A stretch of 64,000 nt of DNA. Source: Vanilla planifolia. Its lineage: Eukaryota > Streptophyta > Magnoliopsida > Asparagales > Orchidaceae. The stretch covers positions 24,475,670 to 24,539,669 of the forward strand of contig CM043872.1 of NCBI GenBank assembly GCA_023846275.1. The letters are read 5' to 3'. The position numbers and the translations under genes were made by a program. This document shows, piece by piece, positions 12,641 to 23,599 of this stretch; position 1 is the stretch's first letter; the number at the start of each line of letters is the position of its first letter. The notes below the pieces were generated by a model. The model was given only the letters and a program-made list of their open reading frames with translations. It did not search any database and had not been told where the DNA came from.

Positions 12641-14475
12641 TGATTTGAAATAACTATTATCAATGAAGTTGGTAAGAATTTGTGTTTGAAGATGATTAAG
12701 AGATCTGTTTTAAGTTTACAATAGTACAACTAGAGAATCAAGTTGTACTTGAAAAAGAAAAGATTTAAAGGGTCTCAAATCGTCAAAAGAAAAGGTCTAT
12801 AATCAAGAGATCTATTCTACATTCAACAAATTATTGAACTATTTAGTATCAAAAAGATTTCGATGAAAAAATTATCTTTTTATGATGGAAATTGACAAAG
12901 AGTTCAATTGCACGTTGCAATATACTGAGTTAAACAGAGCATGCGTGCGTGTAGCACTATGAGCACAGCTAATGCATGCATAACATCAAGCACACATGTG
13001 ACATTATGTGCTCAGTCAGGCGCATGACATGCTAATGCGCACAGTAGACTAAAAATGTTTGGCTGACCGCACTTGCATGAAACTACGTGTCAGTGGAATG
13101 TGTCGCAAATTGCTTAATTCTCATGCAAAGTAAGTGCTGCATGTGCCACCTGCCACCAACATATGAGTTATGCGTGTGGTAGGTGTTGCAGCCTGCCACG
13201 TCACATGCGTGTGGTAAGTGCATCAACCTATCTTAGATTAGCCATGTGAGAATAAATTGTCAATAGCATACAAAATAATCAAAATATCTTTCTTTATATC
13301 ATTATAAATAAATGTTTGAACCACTTATAAATGACATAATAAAATAAGGAAAACAAGACTTATCTTAGAGAAAAAAAAAATCCTAATCCGCACCAGCGAC
13401 AAATTTGGAGGAAAACTTATGAAATAGAGGAGGTGTCATTAATGAAAGGAATTCTGGTTAGAATATTAATCAAGACTAGCTAAAGATGGTGATAATTAGG
13501 ACATCATCAATTTAGCTTTTTTAACGATGTCTATTTAAGATTGAAGCTAAACTTCAACTACTTCTTTATGACAATACAACCTTGAGAAAGGTAAATATCT
13601 ATTCCTCTTACTCAATTTCTAATAAATTTAAAGTCCTTGATACAAGAGAAAAACTAATGCCATTGAAAATTTTGGTTGAATATGAAAAAGACTCATTAGA
13701 ATTCAAATCATCAGAAGAAGTGGTCTATGATCAAAAGATTTGCTTTAGATTGATAATAATACAGCTTGGGAATCAATTTGTATTTTGGAAAAAGAAGTTT
13801 TGACAGGTCTTAAATTGCCAAAAAAATGAGGCACGATGATTAGGAGATCTATTCTAGGTTTAGGTAATTATTAAATCATTCAAAATCGAAGAGGTCTCAA
13901 AGAAGAAAATTATTTTTCCATGAAAAAAATCGACAAAAAAAAAACATTATGTGCAATAAGAAATAGCACATGCAACATGGGAGTAACCACGACATGCATG
14001 GCACTTGTGTTATGCTCGACAGATGCAATCTCATGATGCAACAAGTTGAGTGTGACAGAGAGCACGTGGCAATATGCATGTGCACTGTATTGTGAGCGCC
14101 ACTAAACATGCTCATACGGAATTGGGGGTGCGTCAAAACAATATACACAACTAACAGGGGATGAGGTAAGTCAATTTGCACAACAAACCGTGCTTGCACA
14201 GGACTACATGTGTAGTAGATTATGTGCATGCACCTACCTGCATGCCACATGTGCCACCTATTGCTAACACATAGGCATACCCACAGTAGGTGCCACACAC
14301 CCCACATGACGAGTTACTTGCATGTTGTAAGTGTACTAATCCACCTTGGAAGAACCCATGTGAGAGCAAATTGACAAAGATATGTAAAATAATTAAAATA
14401 TACCTTCATTAAATAGGCGCTTAAGCCTCTTACTAAATGAGAGAAAAAAATAAGGCTTACGTTGTAAAAGAAAAG
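12640..14475 (+). mobile_element. paired copies of a CATG-rich LTR family
   Basis: Two direct copies lie about 1.0 kb apart, 12640-13395 and 13690-14475. They share, in order: a coding-like tail; a GGTCTATRATC / GAGATCTATTCTA block; a GAAAAAATTAT...GACAAA block; a 350-base core crowded with GCATG, CATGTG and GTGCC words; a CATGTGAGAGCAAATTG-like block; an AT-rich TATA-like block; and a GAGAAAAAAA end. The same order, on the other strand, is found at 36165-36960 and at both ends of the 54.3-57.2 kb element, so I call these LTRs. The open frame at 13582-13803 resembles the gag-like tail of that element. Because the coding-like tail precedes both copies, the locus looks like (internal-LTR)x2, as unequal recombination would leave. 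Confidence 0.55.
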
Positions 14476-15400
14476 AAAGAAAAAAAAGATCATTATTAAG
14501 AGCCAAGAACAAAACTCCCCACAAATAAATCAAAAGCCTTCCGAATAGTGAAAGACGAATTATAACAGGTTTAGCATGGCAATATTTGTTTATATGATTT
14601 GAGTTATCTTGATGTAAGATAATATGCTAAAACTTATTTTAGCTTATAGACAATTGAGATGTACTAAAGTTTAAACAATATATTCGCACAAAGGTATATC
14701 TAAATGAATTATTGGTTTAAAATCAGAAATCCTAGGATTACCAGGCAAGTAAGAACATTCTCATAAGCCAAGAACTTACATTGATTTTTAATACAAGGGA
14801 TCTCAACCTAAAGGAGAAGTGGTTTAATTTACATACATCCAAGTATTCACGTTGGTAGTAAAGTGACAAGATACATATACAAGTGTAGTTTACAGAAGGA
14901 TAAACAAGAAATTACACAGACATGCATAAATTAGAAATTTGGTTGCGACGATAAATTTCCCAAAAAATGAGATAAAAAGGCTGAGCACTTTCTTGGTTAT
15001 TTGATGCTCTTCGTGGACGTTGGATAACAGGTCAAAATCTCTTTTTTTGAGCCTTTTGCTCGCCTTCCCAATGCACCTCTGAATTCACACCAATGAATTG
15101 TTCATACACAATATGCTCATATCACACAAGCTTAGTGGCGACACTTTGTTATTTCATTCTAAAAAATTCATCTCATACAATATGGTGAGCATCCCTATTT
15201 ATAGAGATCTCAAGGATATAAAAGTAATTTATTAATCTAGAAATATAAAAAGACATCTTGGAATATTAAGAGGTATATTTTTGAAATTTTAAAGAACATT
15301 TTGAAAACTCTAATAGTGATTACAAATTACAAAAGAAATACTCTAAATTCAACAAAAAAATTGAAAAAAAATCTGACTTGAAAAACTGCCAAATTAATTG
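14476..15400. other. intergenic DNA, no gene seen
   Basis: AT-rich with A-rich tracts near 14470-14500. Short stretches look like old repeat sequence, but no terminal repeat or motif could be assigned. Confidence 0.5.
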
Positions 15401-15780
15401 TTGTAAGCAGTTCCCAAATAGACATGCATTTTGTGCAGTGGTAACAACGAGGAGGCACGTGGCATGATCGGCGTGGGTAGAGAGATGTGAGATGCCTCTA
15501 ATCTAGTTGTCAGGGAGGCGTGGATTGGTACAGGTTGATGTGGGTTGGAGCAAATTAGCGTGGGTTGACGGGCCGGCACGCATGCTTTGGGTTAGGAGCA
15601 CCACGGATTGAGTCTACACCTGTTGATGGATTAGTGCAGAGAGTGGGTCGACATGGGTCGAGCGGGTCAATGAGTTTGAAGGGGTCAGCACGGTCGAGCA
15701 GGCCTCGTGGATTGGCACGTAGGGCAACAGACGGTGGCAGATGGCAGACGGCTTTGGAAACAGCCCAAAACTCATTTTAA
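15400..15780 (-). repeat. dispersed GGGTCGA-rich repeat, reverse copy
   Basis: A GC-elevated block with repeated GGGTCGA, GGGTTG and GGCACG words. Read on the minus strand it resembles the blocks at 42.2 and 44.65 kb: CTGCCA..CCACC, then CGACCCAC and CAACCCAC words. The open frames on both strands (15394-15805) overlap one another and have no known domain, so they are treated as part of the repeat. Confidence 0.45.
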
Positions 15781-15789
15781 GCTCCTTTG

Positions 15790-18560
15790 AAGTTATTTTC
15801 AACAAAATTTTGCATTGAAGAAATTATGGGATTGTCAAAGGGATTTTCTATACTAAATTTGAAACTACAAATATTTGAAAAACTATTAATTATGCTTTAA
15901 ACGACTTAAATTAAATTATAGATGCAAATAACTTGACGAACAGATGAAAGCAAACTGAATTGTGCAATAAACAAAGGTCAGTTGTAATTGATCCCCACAA
16001 TAGTAATGATAATGGAGACTAACAAGAAGTAGAAGGGCCAATCCTAACAGGATTTCAAATTCAAAGAGGACTAGTATACCTCCAAGTGGAACTTCTGTAT
16101 AATGTTATGGGCACTACTACGTTATATCTACATAGCCTTCTCAGAACTTTTGTTAGTTGTAATCCCACTCTCTTTTGAGAAATTGAGTAGGTCTTCATGT
16201 TTTTCCATGCTTATTTAATGCAATAGTTTGGAAGTTGGAATCCATCATACTCATGAATAGGCTAAATGTTTTGTCTAAATTTTTACAAATTATAGGAGGA
16301 CCTTTGTTTTTTTTTGACTACTCAAGTTAGGAGCAATAATGAGATAATTCTTAAGATGATGGAATGGTTTTTCTTATTACTCTGTTCATTTCACTTTTAC
16401 TTATAGTGGACATTTTGAAGAAGGGGATAAATCTATCCCTAGCCTCAATAAGAAACAATTGAGTCCTACAATCCTTCTTGTTAGTTTTTGCACATGATTT
16501 TGGTTATTAGATGGGGTATGTCTAGAATTTCTTAAGGTAATTTTAGTCATCCCTTTAGTATGTAAATCTCACATTTTTAAAGTAAACGAAAAACATAAAT
16601 GCAAGATTAATTCAATCTCTGAAGATGTTTTTGGGTCATCATAATGCTTATGACATCTCTAAGTTGTTGTTTGTCACTAATTCAATAAGAAATGGTTGTG
16701 AAGAAAATTTGAAACCATTTAACTCTATTGCATAATTTATGATTTCTCTTTTATATTTTCTTTGTCTTTCTTGACCATTCCATGCGTCATTACTTTGTTA
16801 CCATAATTCTGCATGAAGATCATTGTTAAGGGCTTGAAATGAGACTCCTTAAAAATCTAATTAGTTAAAGTGGTGGGTATGCCCATAGAACTAGTCCATT
16901 TATTGATGCCATTTGTTTGCTTTTAATTAAATTTTTATTAGCTAAAACCTTAGTTATTATTATAAATACTCCTAGGGTAATTGCTATGTTAAACGTGAAT
17001 GCATATTTAATGTAATCATTTAGATAAAACATTGTTCACTAAAAGGAATTATTCCTTTTTCCTGCATCTATGTTCTTCAATGAAATCCTTGTGCTATCGT
17101 TTTTTCCCCTAAATGAATTCTCTACAAAGCTTACAAAAAACCATCAAGATACTTTAAGATCCTCTTTTTGGATGGTGTTGCCATTTTAGTGTGATAGACA
17201 ACCACATAAATTCTTAAAACTCTTTGGTATCTCCAATTTTTTATTGATTGTCAACAAATCCATCTTGACATGTGGATGCATAGACAACTCAATTGTACTA
17301 GTTCTCTACAATATCAAATGAGGTGGAGAGGGATACCCAATAAATCAAGGCTCTCTTTATCTATTTCAAGTTTGATGCCTACTTAGACTTGTTGTCCTCT
17401 TAATATTTCTTAAACTCAGACTTCACCTTGTCCTCTACTATCTCTAATCCCCATGCTGCCTTGGTTTGAATAAGGAGGGACTAATTAGGAGATATTCTTT
17501 TAGTGCCTCGGGCAATCCCTTCGTGTTTTTGAAGTTTTCTTTTTTTTTGGATTCTAATGATCAAGCCTTTGAGGGCTTTGTAATCTTCAATTTCATCCTT
17601 ATTTTTGTGACATTTACAATGATGATTTTGATCATGATTGATCGTTCAACCCCCTATAGACTACTAGGTAGGTAGTAGCTTTTCTTTTGATTGCAACAAG
17701 TCTTTTAGCTAGGGCATGAAGGAAGTTCTTTTTAAGCCTCATTTCGTCAATATTATATGGTTGCAATCATTTATGATTCTACTAAGGTATAGGTCTTTTA
17801 TTGGGTATAAATCTGTATCCTTGAGATGATCAAGCTTTTTACTCTTCGAAATTGCCTTTCTAAAGTCTACTTTTGACACCATGTATCAAAATATCTATTC
17901 TAAAATCTCCTCAAAAGTTGATTTAGTAAGGTCAATATGCTAGGACACGATAAAGGCCCTTTTTGTGAGCTCTGATTTAGTTGGCACAATCTCTTGAAGG
18001 TCATCATCAAATTGTTGTTCGAATTGTTAGATTGATGCCGTTTGTTTAATGGGTGGTAAACAATTTTTATGCAAACTTCTTGGTTCGTTGATGGTTGAAA
18101 AGCAGTATTCTGAATGCTCTTCTTAGAGCATCAAAGTTTTTGATAGATGCGTGCGAGAGCTTCCAAAACCACTCTAAAGACCAGGTCCTTCAGTTTTGCT
18201 TGAAATTGGCATTCTACAAGGTCAACACTCTGTGCATAGTCATTGTTGTGTTGAAATCCTGGCGATGAGTTTTCTTAACCTTGCACTCAATTGAAAAGGG
18301 TCATGTAGGGGAGCTTAATTTTGGCAAGAGTCTCTTCAGAACTATCATTTTGGAGAGCTACAATGGTGGAATAGCAGTCAAGGGGCACGACATGAACTGG
18401 CATTAGATTTTTCTTGTATGGTAAAGTTCTAAAAGGAACTCTATTGGTGTTAACTTTCCCTACAAGTGATCTGTGAGGATCTCTTGCCTATTGCATTTGC
18501 GTTTCTGGCATTGCTTGATTATCTGCCCGGATCTAATGGGGCATTGGTTCTGCCAAGGGC
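15790..18560. other. degenerate transposon-like DNA
   Basis: Nearly 2.8 kb with intermediate base composition. On the minus strand, coding-like fragments appear (for example around 17380-17520, rich in Lys, Glu and aromatic residues), but stops interrupt them every 20 to 60 codons. I could not find a reverse transcriptase active-site motif, an integrase motif or terminal repeats. Probably an old retroelement body of unknown class. Confidence 0.4.
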
Positions 18561-18678
18561 AGAGACTTGGTAATTGAAGGAACCTGGGCAGCAACAAGCA
18601 TACTCACTAGGTTCGACAATAATGATGTCTCCCTATGTGCGAATGCTTATTGAACTCCGCCTCGCTGTGATTGCCCTA

Positions 18679-18840
18679 AAGAACCCAATTTGTTGCTGCA
18701 TAAGGAGGGGGAACTGCTGTGGCTTGGTTAGGCGCAGGCCCGTTAGATTGGAACTTCTTGAGAGTAGAAGGCCCCCATTTATGGCTGTCGTTTTCTTCTC
18801 CCGTGGTAATCGATGGAAGCCTGTCATTTACAAGGGCACT
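18679..18840 (-). other. unidentified 54-codon coding-like segment
   Basis: An open minus-strand frame with ordinary-protein composition. It includes a Pro-rich part reading AVPPPYAATNWV just before the stop at 18676-18678. GC is higher than in the surroundings. The opposite strand is also open (18574-18846), so strand choice is uncertain. No family was recognised; a pseudogene exon or retroelement gag fragment is possible. Confidence 0.25.
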
Positions 18841-18890
18841 CCATAAACGTTGATGAAATTTTAGTGAGATTTTATTTACAAAAAATTAGT

Positions 18891-19231
18891 TTACAATAAA
18901 GGAGTTGAAGAAGTTGAACAGGGGGATGCTTTATAAAGTAGGGTGTTGGAAAGATATTATGAATAAGAAGATAGAAATGGGAATTTCAGTTGAAAAACTG
19001 CATGAGAAAGTTAGAGTGGCTAGTGCTGAGCTTTCTACTATACAACAATAGTACAATAATGCTCATGCATTTGACCGGAGCCCAAATCCTTCAGAAGAAG
19101 GGATGTCCAGCTCTCTGGGAGATCAAAATTGGCTTTTAAAATGGCTTCCAAGTGCTATACGAAGCTCTAAGAGGATACCGAGTGAGTCAATAGTGGATCT
19201 CCAATGCCCAATGTTTTGTGCTAGATGGTAG
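18891..19231 (+). pseudogene. unidentified coding-like segment with one internal stop
   Basis: From the ATG at 18926 the frame runs 41 codons to TAG (19049-19051), then a further 59 codons in the same frame to TAG (19229-19231). The first part is rich in Lys and Glu and could be helical. The second contains SLGDQNWLLKWLPSAIRSS. Two adjacent open pieces in one frame within AT-rich DNA suggest a broken gene or exon. I do not recognise the protein. Confidence 0.3.
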
Positions 19232-19239
19232 ATACTAGG

Positions 19240-22200
19240 TATCTGATGGTCTGAGCCTTTCTTCCTTTGCGAGTCTCTCTTTTGATGTGAATTACAATTT
19301 TGGAGAATGCACAGAGGCTTGCATAGCAGTTGCTGTGGCCGTAACAAGGCTGAATTTTGCAGCAATTTAGTATTTTGGCAATATTGCAGATTGTCATAGA
19401 TTGATGGCATGGCTTTTTGAATGCTGTATGATAGCTTGGCCAGGCCATTATAGGCAATAATGCTGCTCCTGAATTGACAGATTAGGTATCACGACCTTCG
19501 CAGCTCTTCTTGGTAGGCTTTGATTGTTACTGCCAATAGAAAATGGGTCCCTGTTGGTTCAGATGTGAGATATCTTCGGTTCTTGTGTTTAGCTATTGAG
19601 TCTTGTCATTTCAGTGTGGACCCATTAAGGCTGGCCGAATTTGAAAAGCATCTTCCATCAAATGAATAAGAGTTTTAGAAACCAATCTCCTTTAAGACTA
19701 AAATATTAAATGAAATCATGGAGTTTTCCTCTTTCTGCATAATGAAGGTATTGTGTTTCATGAGAATTTTTTAATGAAGGTATTGTGTTTCATGAGAATT
19801 TTTTAGACAAGTAATTTCATTTGAAAATTTAGTATAATCGAATGCTGGAAAGCAATTGTTCTCTGTAACTTGAATCTATGAAGGGATTTATATTTATATT
19901 ATGCATTATTTCCAACCTTGGATCTTATTTATGAGAAAATTATGAGAAAGCAAATCCGTGGTATTCCTCCTGTATTTTTCATAGGACAGATCTTGTTAAT
20001 TTGTGTTGTTCCTAATTAGTTTCTTCTTAACGCCTTTACACTCGCTGCTGCATGAATTTAATTGATCTAATTGAGCAAATTGAATGATATAAGCTCTTTG
20101 AATACAGCCAAAACTACAAAGTAATCGCTCTACTTTATAGTTCTTGATGCGGCCGTGTATGTCGCAACTAATGCCGGGATGCTCTATGCTTGCATTTACC
20201 AAGATCTTGATGCCCATGAAGATGAAGTGACTGCCATGGACTACAAGAGCTTATGGTCCATTTGAGCTTATCGCATCGGTGAGTCAGTATGATGATGCCT
20301 ATGGACGTTTGGCTAGCCAATATGGTACAAATGGTCGGGCAATCTGTTGACAATTTTTAAGCATGCTTTTGTTTGAGAACCAGATGAGTGCATTTTGATA
20401 GACGTTGAACAAGCTATCAAATTCTTGAACTCCCTTGTGAAAGTAATTGTTTTGATACTCAAATTGTATCATGCTGTTGCAGTTTCAACGCTAAGGCAAT
20501 GCCTCATTTTAACTTTTTTTGCTAAATTGGCACTTGTTATCATCTATGGCAAATCAACGAGCTAAACAAATTCTAGTATTGCACATCTTTTATGTTTAAA
20601 CAGTTATGCAAGATATAAATCATACTTGTATTTTATGCAAGAACTTTGAAGGATTGTATAGGCCTTTTCTTTTTAAATCTTGTTTAATAACATTAATTTT
20701 GTTCTCGTAAGCAAGGCTTCAAATGTTGATTTCGTTGACCTTGCAAAGTAATAATTTTAGTAGTATTGAAGTTGTGTTATTGGGTGTTTTTGCCTACATA
20801 CAAATCATCTTCAATGTGAAATACCTAATGTGAAAAAACATTGCATTAACTGTATACTAACAAAAGAAGCTAAAGGTTGTTAATATGAAAATTTTTAATT
20901 GTCTAGTGTACGTTATCAAACAACGCAAATCAATGTTTTTGCTAAAGACAACATTTAATTAGATGAAGTGATTTGACAATGACTTTGATATTATCGTATT
21001 CAATTATTATGTGATAGAAAATAGTATTTCAAATCATTAAATTTTTTGGATGTATGATCATGTTTGATTAGCAAAATTCTTGTGATCATTTATTAATGTT
21101 ACTTAGTATAATAAGATGATTATAACTTAGTGTGAGATCTTATAAAATTATATTATTTTATCAATATGAGGATACATCATAAATTTAAGCAATAGTTAGG
21201 TATCATCAGGATAAAATAATCTCCAAAATAAAACAGTCATTGATGTGAATATTGCATAAAATAATAACAAGAGTAATGTGATCTAGTTTTTTAAATTATG
21301 ATAGAGAGCTAAGAATTATAGATTCTAAGGTAGAGAATAACAAACGAAAATGAGATAAGTGAGACAACTTTTTAATATTTTTCTTATTGAGATGGTAATG
21401 CTTCTTTTTACATACATTTTAAATATTTTGAAATCTATATTTGTTACCTTTTTTATTAAAATTTTATCTTCTCTTATATAATTTTTTTTTTGAATAATTA
21501 TATTTAAAATTTTCTTTATGAATCCTTTATTTCAAACTCATATATACAAACAAATATTCAGAAGTATTTTTACGGTTTTTATTAAAATTTTGTTGCACTA
21601 TAATACCAAAGTCATTTTCTCATTTTCTCCACCTTAGCTCGAAAGTTGTCCTTTCAATTTAGTTACTATTGCTTTATGTTGTCAAATTGCAACCTATTCT
21701 TAGGAATGACAATGATATTGTTTTTTGATAGATAAATATAAACATATTTTTTTCATCATGTATAGTCAACGCTTGTATCTTACCTATACTTGCTTTATCC
21801 TCAATCCATCCAGACTTCTTACCACACAAGCCTCAACAAGCTTTGAACTCATGCAATTAGCTTGAATTATTAAGTGAACAATGGGCACAACTTTTATCTT
21901 CTTTTTTAAGATTTAATTTTATTATATTAAAACTTATAGAAGAGAGACAAATAGGATTATGGGACGTAAAAGAGATCATGAGAATGCTTATTAACAAATT
22001 AAGGGTAATAACATGTCTATTATTTTTTATTTGAGGGTTTGTTATGTTAAACATATTAATTAATATGTTATTTGTGAATATTGTTATGTTAAGTTCATAT
22101 CTGACTTGCCTCATAATGGGTTTTACATTTCTAAATTGTTCGTTGTTTTAGAAGATGAATTTTGATGTTAATACCTATCTCATTTTAGGTGAGAGTATTA

Positions 22201-22675
22201 GGTTAAATATATGAGTATAAATATTTATCTTTATCAATTATTATCATATATTATAAGACTAATTACTTTTTATTAATGACAAAATGTTTTTTAAAAATAA
22301 TTATTTTAAAATATAATTTATCAAATCATTTACAAAAACTCTATTTTCAAATTATTTTATTAACCCCTTATAAAACATACTAATCACTCCAAATGAATTC
22401 TTAAAACAAAAAATAATCTTATGATATATCCATTTTGTCAATTTTGATGTATATTAATAGTATCACATGTTCTTAATAAAAAAAATATATAGTTTATCAT
22501 AAAATATTGAGTTTGGGAGGTGGTAGTATAGTTATCATTTCTCACATCGATGAGATATTTTACCAACTTTAGAAATTAAAGATTAAATTATCATAAATTA
22601 AGTTAACGTGACCTACTGATGTTTGATATTTGAATATTTAACAAGAGGAATTATCTTAATATTTAACAATAAATG
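19240..22675. other. intergenic DNA, mostly AT-rich
   Basis: The first kilobase has mixed composition and some short coding-like stretches on both strands (for example 20140-20260), none identifiable. From about 20500 it is very AT-rich. A perfect 32-bp tandem duplication lies at 19741-19804. No gene, RNA gene or terminal repeat was recognised. Confidence 0.5.
19741..19804 (+). repeat. perfect 32-bp tandem duplication
   Basis: Two identical adjacent 32-bp units, 19741-19772 and 19773-19804, each beginning AATGAAGGTATTGTG and ending GAGAATTTTTT. The absence of mismatches points to a recent event, in contrast to the other tandem repeats here. Confidence 0.95.
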
Positions 22676-22831
22676 TTTTTTTAAGGTTGGATATGGCTTT
22701 CTGATAAATTAATGTGGCATTTTTTTTTATATTTTGAATGGTTTAAAATCGTCATCGTAGGATATCAAACAGAAGAAAAGCAATGTTGGATAAAAAAACA
22801 TTATCAGAAAACCACATCTAACCTTAAAAAC
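22676..22831. mobile_element. 156-bp fold-back element (MITE-like)
   Basis: The left end reads AAGGTTGGATATGGCTTTCT followed by GATAA. The reverse complement of the right end reads AAGGTTAGATGTGGTTTTCT followed by GATAA. That is an imperfect terminal inverted repeat of about 30 bases including the flanking T run, with few mismatches, mostly transitions. The 90-base interior has no coding capacity. Size and structure fit a non-autonomous DNA transposon. A target-site duplication is not obvious, because the flanks are A/T runs, so the superfamily is not assigned. Confidence 0.7.
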
Positions 22832-23150
22832 CAAACCAATGAAATCGATTAATTGGTTTAATTCGCATTTCATTAATATTCTAAAACATTAATAGTATTT
22901 TATGTTGGAGGATATTTAAATTTTGCTTATTCTAAACGCTTCATATATTTCAGAAAATTGAAATTGTAACCAATGAATAAATAAAACACGGTAGTCTTTT
23001 CAAATTCAATAAAAATATTTATTTAATTTTAATTGATAAATACAAAATGGAAAAGACTTGATAGTTACATATTAGTAGTATATAGCATTTTTCTTTTTTA
23101 AAGCGAAATTTAAAGAGAAAATTATTCCAGCAAAACAACGACGGCTGGAT
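22832..23150. other. AT-rich spacer upstream of the zinc-ribbon gene
   Basis: No gene seen. Composition changes abruptly from AT-rich to CpG-rich at about 23145-23160, which marks the likely promoter edge of the next gene. Confidence 0.5.
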
Positions 23151-23191
23151 AATATCTATGGTGTACTTGTGCAAAGGAAGACGTGTGTGGC

Positions 23192-23197
23192 CACGTG
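23192..23197. promoter_or_regulatory. G-box / ABRE-like CACGTG
   Basis: CCACGTGTCC holds a palindromic CACGTG with an ACGTGTC core. This is the binding site expected for plant bZIP and bHLH factors, and resembles abscisic-acid response elements. It lies 152 bases before the ATG of the zinc-ribbon gene, in its CpG-rich upstream region. Use in the cell is inferred only. Confidence 0.4.
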
Positions 23198-23348
23198 TCC
23201 ATCGCTGTCGGGTTTCTCAAAGGCGGTTACCATTCTTACTTGAGAGCTTCCTGTCAGCGAATTTGGCCGCGTCTCTCTTAATTGGCATACGCGCGTCAGA
23301 TGCTCGACGGATAGCCCGAGAGAGAAAGAGGGAGAAAGCGGGGGAAAG

Positions 23349-23552
23349 ATGTGCTTGGTTTTTCTGTGCAGCGATGAGGAGACCGTGTTGGGGAACCACA
23401 AAGCGCCGGGAAGTTGCCCTTTCTGCGGCAGCGACGTGGTGGCGACCGACGTGGAGAGGTCGTGGCGTCTATGCTTCGTCCCGCTCTGCTTTCGGGTCAA
23501 GCGGAAGTTCTCTTGCTCCGTCTGCCGCCGACGCCTGGTTCTCTATGGTTGA
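23349..23552 (+). CDS. small plant zinc-ribbon-like protein, function unknown
   Basis: A single-exon gene of 67 residues. Two Cys pairs, C23-P-F-C26 and C56-S-V-C59, are placed to bind one zinc ion as a ribbon or rubredoxin-like fold. Between them is a hydrophobic and basic middle (SWRLCFVPLCFRVKRKF) with an aromatic-rich turn. The N-terminal MCLVF, the APGSCPFCG motif and the short basic C-terminus match a conserved family of small plant proteins that I know only as uncharacterised. The length equals that of the family, so the gene looks intact. The start is set by the conserved MCLVF and a purine-rich leader (GAGAGAAAGAGGGAGAAAG). The coding region and about 200 bases upstream are GC- and CpG-rich in a strongly AT-rich region. 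The overlapping frames on both strands are shadows. Possible polyadenylation words (AATAAAA) occur near 23710. Confidence 0.85.
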   Translation: MCLVFLCSDEETVLGNHKAPGSCPFCGSDVVATDVERSWRLCFVPLCFRVKRKFSCSVCRRRLVLYG

Positions 23553-23599
23553 AGATTTCCTCGATGCCGCCATTTCTTTCATAGCAGTTTAATACCTGT

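Noticed and set aside
13897..14307. 136-codon minus-strand frame rich in Cys and His
   Set aside because: It runs through the CATG-rich LTR core, where GCATG and GTGCC words read as Met, Cys and His. The core explains it.
23156..23592. Longer open frames overlapping the zinc-ribbon gene on both strands
   Set aside because: They arise because the segment is GC-rich and short of stops. Only the 23349 frame has the conserved Cys pairs.
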